Assembly: GCA_030432025.1 (NCBI GenBank)
Contig: JAUIIA010000005.1
Coordinates: forward strand, 1 to 64,000
Length of the DNA stretch: 64,000 nt
Direction of reading: 5' to 3'
From: Alphaproteobacteria bacterium
GTDB lineage: Bacteria; Pseudomonadota; Alphaproteobacteria; Micavibrionales; Micavibrionaceae
Part shown: positions 60,687-64,000 of the stretch, piece by piece
Layout: each line of letters starts with the position of its first letter
How positions within the stretch are numbered: the first letter of the stretch is position 1
Program-made: the position numbers and the translations under genes
Notes under the pieces: model-generated
Database searches by the model: none
The model's input: the letters and a program-made list of their open reading frames with translations, nothing else
Told to the model about the DNA's origin: nothing

Positions 60687-62384
60687 TTAAATATCAGAAT
60701 CCGAGCTTGTGTCGCCGCTACTGCCACTGCTGCTTCCGCTCGATCTTCCGGAATTACTGTCACTATCTGATGATGCATTAACGCGGTTAATAGATGATAA
60801 AGATCTGTCGAATAGCAGAAGTACGCGCTGGCCTTGATGAATGAACTCAATGCCGTTTTTCTGAATTAAAACAGTCCATTGCACGCCACCCAGAACAATT
60901 TCCTCATCATCGAAGACCAGACGGCTTCCGCCCGGACCGTTGATAATCGCCCGTGTCGGCGAGAAAGAGGTGATTTTGTACCCATCCAGAACACCACTTA
61001 CATTGTTCACTGTCGGCAAGCCAAAGCTGGATGTTGCGGCTACACGCTGACGGTTTTGCTCCGCCGCTTGATTTTGTGATGGCGGTACGCCCGCATTTTG
61101 CGCGGTCTGATCAGGTTTTGGTGCAGCTACAGCCGTATCATTAGAAGATGCCTGTGCCTGCCCTCCTTCGGTCAAAACAATCGCTTTTTGATCCTGACTG
61201 ACTGTAGAGATTGCAGAACCGCGAACAGGGAGAACAAGCACGCCACGCGCACCGTTATGCAGCACCTGAATGTCATCCAGAATTTCGCCCACGCGTGTCG
61301 GCGACCACGTAACGGTCAGCGGACAAGCCTCCACAGGGTCGAGAACCATGCCCGGCAAACAGCCATTATCTTTAAAACCAACACCATTGTCTGAGCCGGA
61401 AATCCTCAAATCCTCAAGGATAATACTGGCATCCCCGACATTCACCAAAGAGACCGTGATACTCGATGCCGTCTCGATATCATCACCGAAATCAACCTCT
61501 TCGAAAGAGGACACAAGCAAGCCTTTACCCGGTACAGCCTGTGGGAATATCTGTGCTTCATCCGTATCTTCAGGCTCGAATTCACCTTTAAGCAAAACAC
61601 TTGAAAGCGCGGCAGGGCCCGTATGTTTAACGACAAGAACGCCCGAAGCGCGACCACGCAACTTAGGCGACCATGAGACAACAGCGATACAGGACTGGCC
61701 TGCAGCCAATCGCTCACAATCCGTTTTCAGCGAGTAACCCGATTGCTCACTGGCATCGATGTAGATATCGGTAATATCGATAGCGTTTGATGTGATGTTA
61801 CGCAGCACCACAGGTTCGATAAGCGTTTGCGCAGCATCAAGAGATTCAAAATCAACTTCGTCAGGAATCGCCTCAACATCACTGGTCAGACGGTCTCCAC
61901 CGCCTTCCGTTGTTTCGACGTTACCTGAAACCGTCGCCGTCACAAGACGCGTACGGCCGCTGTGTGCCATCAACATCTCAAGACGCCACGGACCGGCCTG
62001 CAGCCCTTTAACGGACAAAGCGATCGCACATTCCGCGCCCGAAGGCAGCGCTTCGTCGCGACACTGGTTCAGGGATACTTCGGCAGATACGGTTGATGAG
62101 GGGTATAAGCGGATTGTTCCTGTTTGAACGGGCTGACCGCCTTCGTTTCTAAACAGAACAACAACCTGTGCCGTCGCGCCAATAGGGATCGCGCCGCCGT
62201 CAATCGTTGGGTTAACGGGAACAATCCCGCCGCTTCCACCGCCTGCGACTGTCGCACCAGGATCTTCGAAACCGGCATACTGCGCCTGCGCGCCCATGGG
62301 CGCGACAAAAAACATGGCTGCGATGGTTATAAAAACTCGAAAATGCGAATGCATAGTTTTGAAAAACTTCAGAAATGAGGACAT
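60687..62384 (-). CDS. secreted protein with Ig-like repeats and PilP-like C-terminus
   Basis: The product (about 565 residues) has a signal peptide (hydrophobic near 18-34, ending GAQAQ), three beta-sandwich repeats of about 90-100 residues, each with a cysteine pair and phrases such as VVLRNITSNAIDITD and VTWSPTRVGEI that resemble ASH/choice-of-anchor domains, then a linker rich in Gln and Ala. A C-terminal region with VLDGYKITSFSPTRAIING and IVLGGVQWTVL resembles PilP/GspC-type domains that dock to the secretin. The last 28 residues are almost only Ser, Gly, Asp and Asn. I chose ATG 62384; the frame opens at 62414. Gene sits between secretin and ATPase. Confidence 0.65.
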   Translation of the reverse strand: MSSFLKFFKTMHSHFRVFITIAAMFFVAPMGAQAQYAGFEDPGATVAGGGSGGIVPVNPTIDGGAIPIGATAQVVVLFRNEGGQPVQTGTIRLYPSSTVSAEVSLNQCRDEALPSGAECAIALSVKGLQAGPWRLEMLMAHSGRTRLVTATVSGNVETTEGGGDRLTSDVEAIPDEVDFESLDAAQTLIEPVVLRNITSNAIDITDIYIDASEQSGYSLKTDCERLAAGQSCIAVVSWSPKLRGRASGVLVVKHTGPAALSSVLLKGEFEPEDTDEAQIFPQAVPGKGLLVSSFEEVDFGDDIETASSITVSLVNVGDASIILEDLRISGSDNGVGFKDNGCLPGMVLDPVEACPLTVTWSPTRVGEILDDIQVLHNGARGVLVLPVRGSAISTVSQDQKAIVLTEGGQAQASSNDTAVAAPKPDQTAQNAGVPPSQNQAAEQNRQRVAATSSFGLPTVNNVSGVLDGYKITSFSPTRAIINGPGGSRLVFDDEEIVLGGVQWTVLIQKNGIEFIHQGQRVLLLFDRSLSSINRVNASSDSDSNSGRSSGSSSGSSGDTSSDSDI

Positions 62385-62416
62385 GCCAGCAACCCTTAGC
62401 GAATACACCAACATAA

Positions 62417-62425
62417 ATTATAGCA
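62417..62425 (-). promoter_or_regulatory. extended -10 promoter element in pilus locus
   Basis: On the minus strand, TGCTATAAT is an extended -10 element. Transcription would start about 25-30 bases before the ATG at 62384, giving a short leader for the Ig-like/PilP-like gene. No good -35 is visible. The string TATGCTATAAT is identical to that before the TerB-like gene. Confidence 0.45.
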
Positions 62426-62496
62426 TACCATAAAAACGAATCATGGCAGCATTAAAATACAGATTTATTTAAAGTGATTCTTGAGGAATTACGGGA

Positions 62497-64000
62497 TTAA
62501 CCCCCAGAAGGATTCAAAGCATCTGCCGGGATCGTGGATGTCGGAAAGACAACCGGCGCACCAACATCACTTGGCGCAGGAATGTTGGCGGGGTTACGGA
62601 TAACTGTCTTTTGCGCATACCCCTGGTCACTGCCTTCGGAGGTGTAGACAATAACACGCGGCTTCAGCAAGAAGACCAACTCTGTATTGTTCGTCACAGC
62701 AGAGCGGGAAGTCGGGAAGAGCGGTCTGTTAAAACCCGGACCTGACGTATCATACTGATCGCTTTCACGCACAAGCCCGGCAATCAGCAATGAATCTCCA
62801 GGACGAATTCTGACAGCTGTTGTCAGCTCCCGCTCGGTTGTATTCGGAAGCTGCAAGACCGTGCCGTCAGCATCAAAGTTTGAAAAGCCTTGGAACTCCT
62901 GCAGGTCGATTTCAATGTCACCGTAAATCGTTGCGTTGTCCCAGACACTGGAAATAGTCAGCGTGAAACCCGTATCGACGGAGTCCGTTTCGGTTGATAC
63001 CGTTACCTCACCATCGTCAACAGAACGGCTCAAGGATGACACGAAGTTCTGTGTGTCCGCCGCACGCAAGGTTGCCTCGGCACCTGACAGAACTGTGATC
63101 TGCGGCTGTGAAATGGTTTTGACCGCACCGTAACCGGAGATAAATTCGAGAACATCGTTACCATCAAATGACGGCGTGCCTGTTACAGTCGGCAGCCCGA
63201 TACTGATCGGTGTAAAACCTGCACCAACCCCACCGGGGATATCGATACCTGTCGCAAACTTGCCGAACACATCGATTTCCTGCCAGTCGATACCTGTTGC
63301 GTTTTCACTATCCAGACTGACTTCCCAGATATAAATCTCGAAAATGATCAGCGCCGTATTCGCACGAACGCGTTGAAAATACCGCTCAGCCAAACGTGCG
63401 GTTCTGTTGGTAGCTTCGTAAATAATTGTACGGGTCGCTGTCTCGGTGATCGGCGTTTCGCCCGTAATCGCATCAATACCATCAGCCAGCGAGGACAGGA
63501 AGCTGTCATCGCCAACAGGCGGTACGGTTACAGTGAATGTCTGCAGCTCCTTCACGACCAGCAAGCCGTCTTCGAAAGAACAGTACAGATCTGCCAAACC
63601 GCAAACGCGTTCAACAACACTACCCAGCGAGCCACGCAAATTCGCAACCGTGATTGTTCGCGTCAAACCTTCTTCGGTTTCGAACGCCAGCGGGATCTGG
63701 TAATCCGCCAAAATCAATTGCAGCGCACCAGCCAGTGTTTCGGAGCGCAGCTCGAACGGGCCGACCTGATCGTCAGGCAGCGCCGCACCCGCTATAACTT
63801 CGGGTACCAGCACATCACTGCCCAGAGGCAAGTAGATAACGCTGTCAGGTTTTTCATTAATAGCTTCGGGTTTTTCCTGCGCCACGGAGGGAGAAGCAAT
63901 CTTCAGGTTCCGCGCACCCGGAACATCAACATCCGCACACGAACCGACCAAAAGCAAACAACCAAACATCCCTGCAATGAGAGATGAACGTCCGGTGTTC
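62497..64000 (-). CDS. type IVb pilus secretin lipoprotein (PilN-like), 5' end outside window
   Basis: The frame is open to the window end, so the N-terminus is cut; an internal ATG at 63969 would leave an incomplete lipoprotein signal, and the upstream in-frame residues (NTGRSSLIAGMFG) read as its beginning. The lipobox is LVGSC. A secretin/TonB short N-terminal domain (STN, with ALQLILADYQIPLAFETEEG) follows, then N-domains, and the C-terminal secretin barrel with ERELTTAVRIRPGDSLLIAGLV. Secretins form the outer membrane pore. The lipoprotein start plus STN domain is the pattern of type IVb PilN proteins. It is the first gene of the locus as far as seen. Confidence 0.88.
   Translation of the reverse strand, partial: NTGRSSLIAGMFGCLLLVGSCADVDVPGARNLKIASPSVAQEKPEAINEKPDSVIYLPLGSDVLVPEVIAGAALPDDQVGPFELRSETLAGALQLILADYQIPLAFETEEGLTRTITVANLRGSLGSVVERVCGLADLYCSFEDGLLVVKELQTFTVTVPPVGDDSFLSSLADGIDAITGETPITETATRTIIYEATNRTARLAERYFQRVRANTALIIFEIYIWEVSLDSENATGIDWQEIDVFGKFATGIDIPGGVGAGFTPISIGLPTVTGTPSFDGNDVLEFISGYGAVKTISQPQITVLSGAEATLRAADTQNFVSSLSRSVDDGEVTVSTETDSVDTGFTLTISSVWDNATIYGDIEIDLQEFQGFSNFDADGTVLQLPNTTERELTTAVRIRPGDSLLIAGLVRESDQYDTSGPGFNRPLFPTSRSAVTNNTELVFLLKPRVIVYTSEGSDQGYAQKTVIRNPANIPAPSDVGAPVVFPTSTIPADALNPSGG

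Overview
The window is a gene-dense stretch of a bacterial chromosome, almost certainly from an alphaproteobacterium. Supporting markers are a BamF-type (DUF3035) lipoprotein, an ATP12-type F1-ATPase assembly chaperone, the sdhC-sdhD-sdhA gene order, the division and cell wall (dcw) gene order, and a class A RNase P RNA. A relative of Rhodospirillales or Micavibrio is possible, but I cannot fix the genus. I see no tRNA, rRNA, IS element, prophage or CRISPR array. Intergenic gaps are short (nearly all under 170 bases) and many neighbouring genes overlap by 1-4 bases.

Region 1 (1-14.6 kb): a cut alpha/beta hydrolase gene, then a membrane-anchored MurF ligase on the plus strand, meeting a long minus-strand dcw operon head-on: rsmH-ftsL-ftsI-murE-[152-residue protein]-mraY-murD-ftsW-murG-murC-murB. 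No mraZ precedes rsmH, and ddl, ftsQ, ftsA and ftsZ do not follow murB. The normal murF slot between murE and mraY holds a short protein that looks like a decayed MurF C-terminal domain. The only complete MurF is the unusual membrane-anchored one at the other end of the cluster.

Region 2 (14.7-22.8 kb): rnpB with a promoter and terminator, a peptidoglycan amidase, an exported MsrA, a DUF2628-like membrane protein, an MgtC-like protein, ileS, a small unknown gene, an AEC-family transporter and ribF.

Region 3 (22.8-25.4 kb): the most distinctive system. It is a bufferin-type RiPP operon: a DUF2282 precursor with a signal peptide and four cysteines, a DUF692 multinuclear iron oxidase, a DUF2063 partner and a DoxX-like membrane protein. 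An ECF-sigma-like promoter and two hairpins precede it. By family knowledge it makes a copper-binding modified peptide in the periplasm.

Region 4 (25.4-52.2 kb): housekeeping and envelope genes. These are lspA-bamF-M16 protease pair-pgi, a pentapeptide-repeat protein, mutL, an ATP12 chaperone, an AsmA-like protein, an RluA-type pseudouridine synthase, crcB, a DMT transporter and rarA. Next come nadA-lprI-like-nadC and the succinate dehydrogenase genes. A diguanylate cyclase gene is inserted between sdhA and sdhB, and SdhC carries a cysteine-rich tail. Exported MsrB, a TerB-like protein, a small lipoprotein and asd complete the region.

Region 5 (52.3-64 kb): a soluble hybrid histidine kinase (two receiver domains and an HPt domain) faces a minus-strand type IV pilus / type II secretion-like locus. 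The locus has a secretin lipoprotein (cut by the window end), an Ig-like/PilP-like protein, a PilB/GspE ATPase, a PilC/GspF platform protein, two single-span assembly-type proteins and two prepilin-like proteins. The layout resembles type IVb (R64 thin-pilus-like) systems more than classical PilMNOPQ systems.
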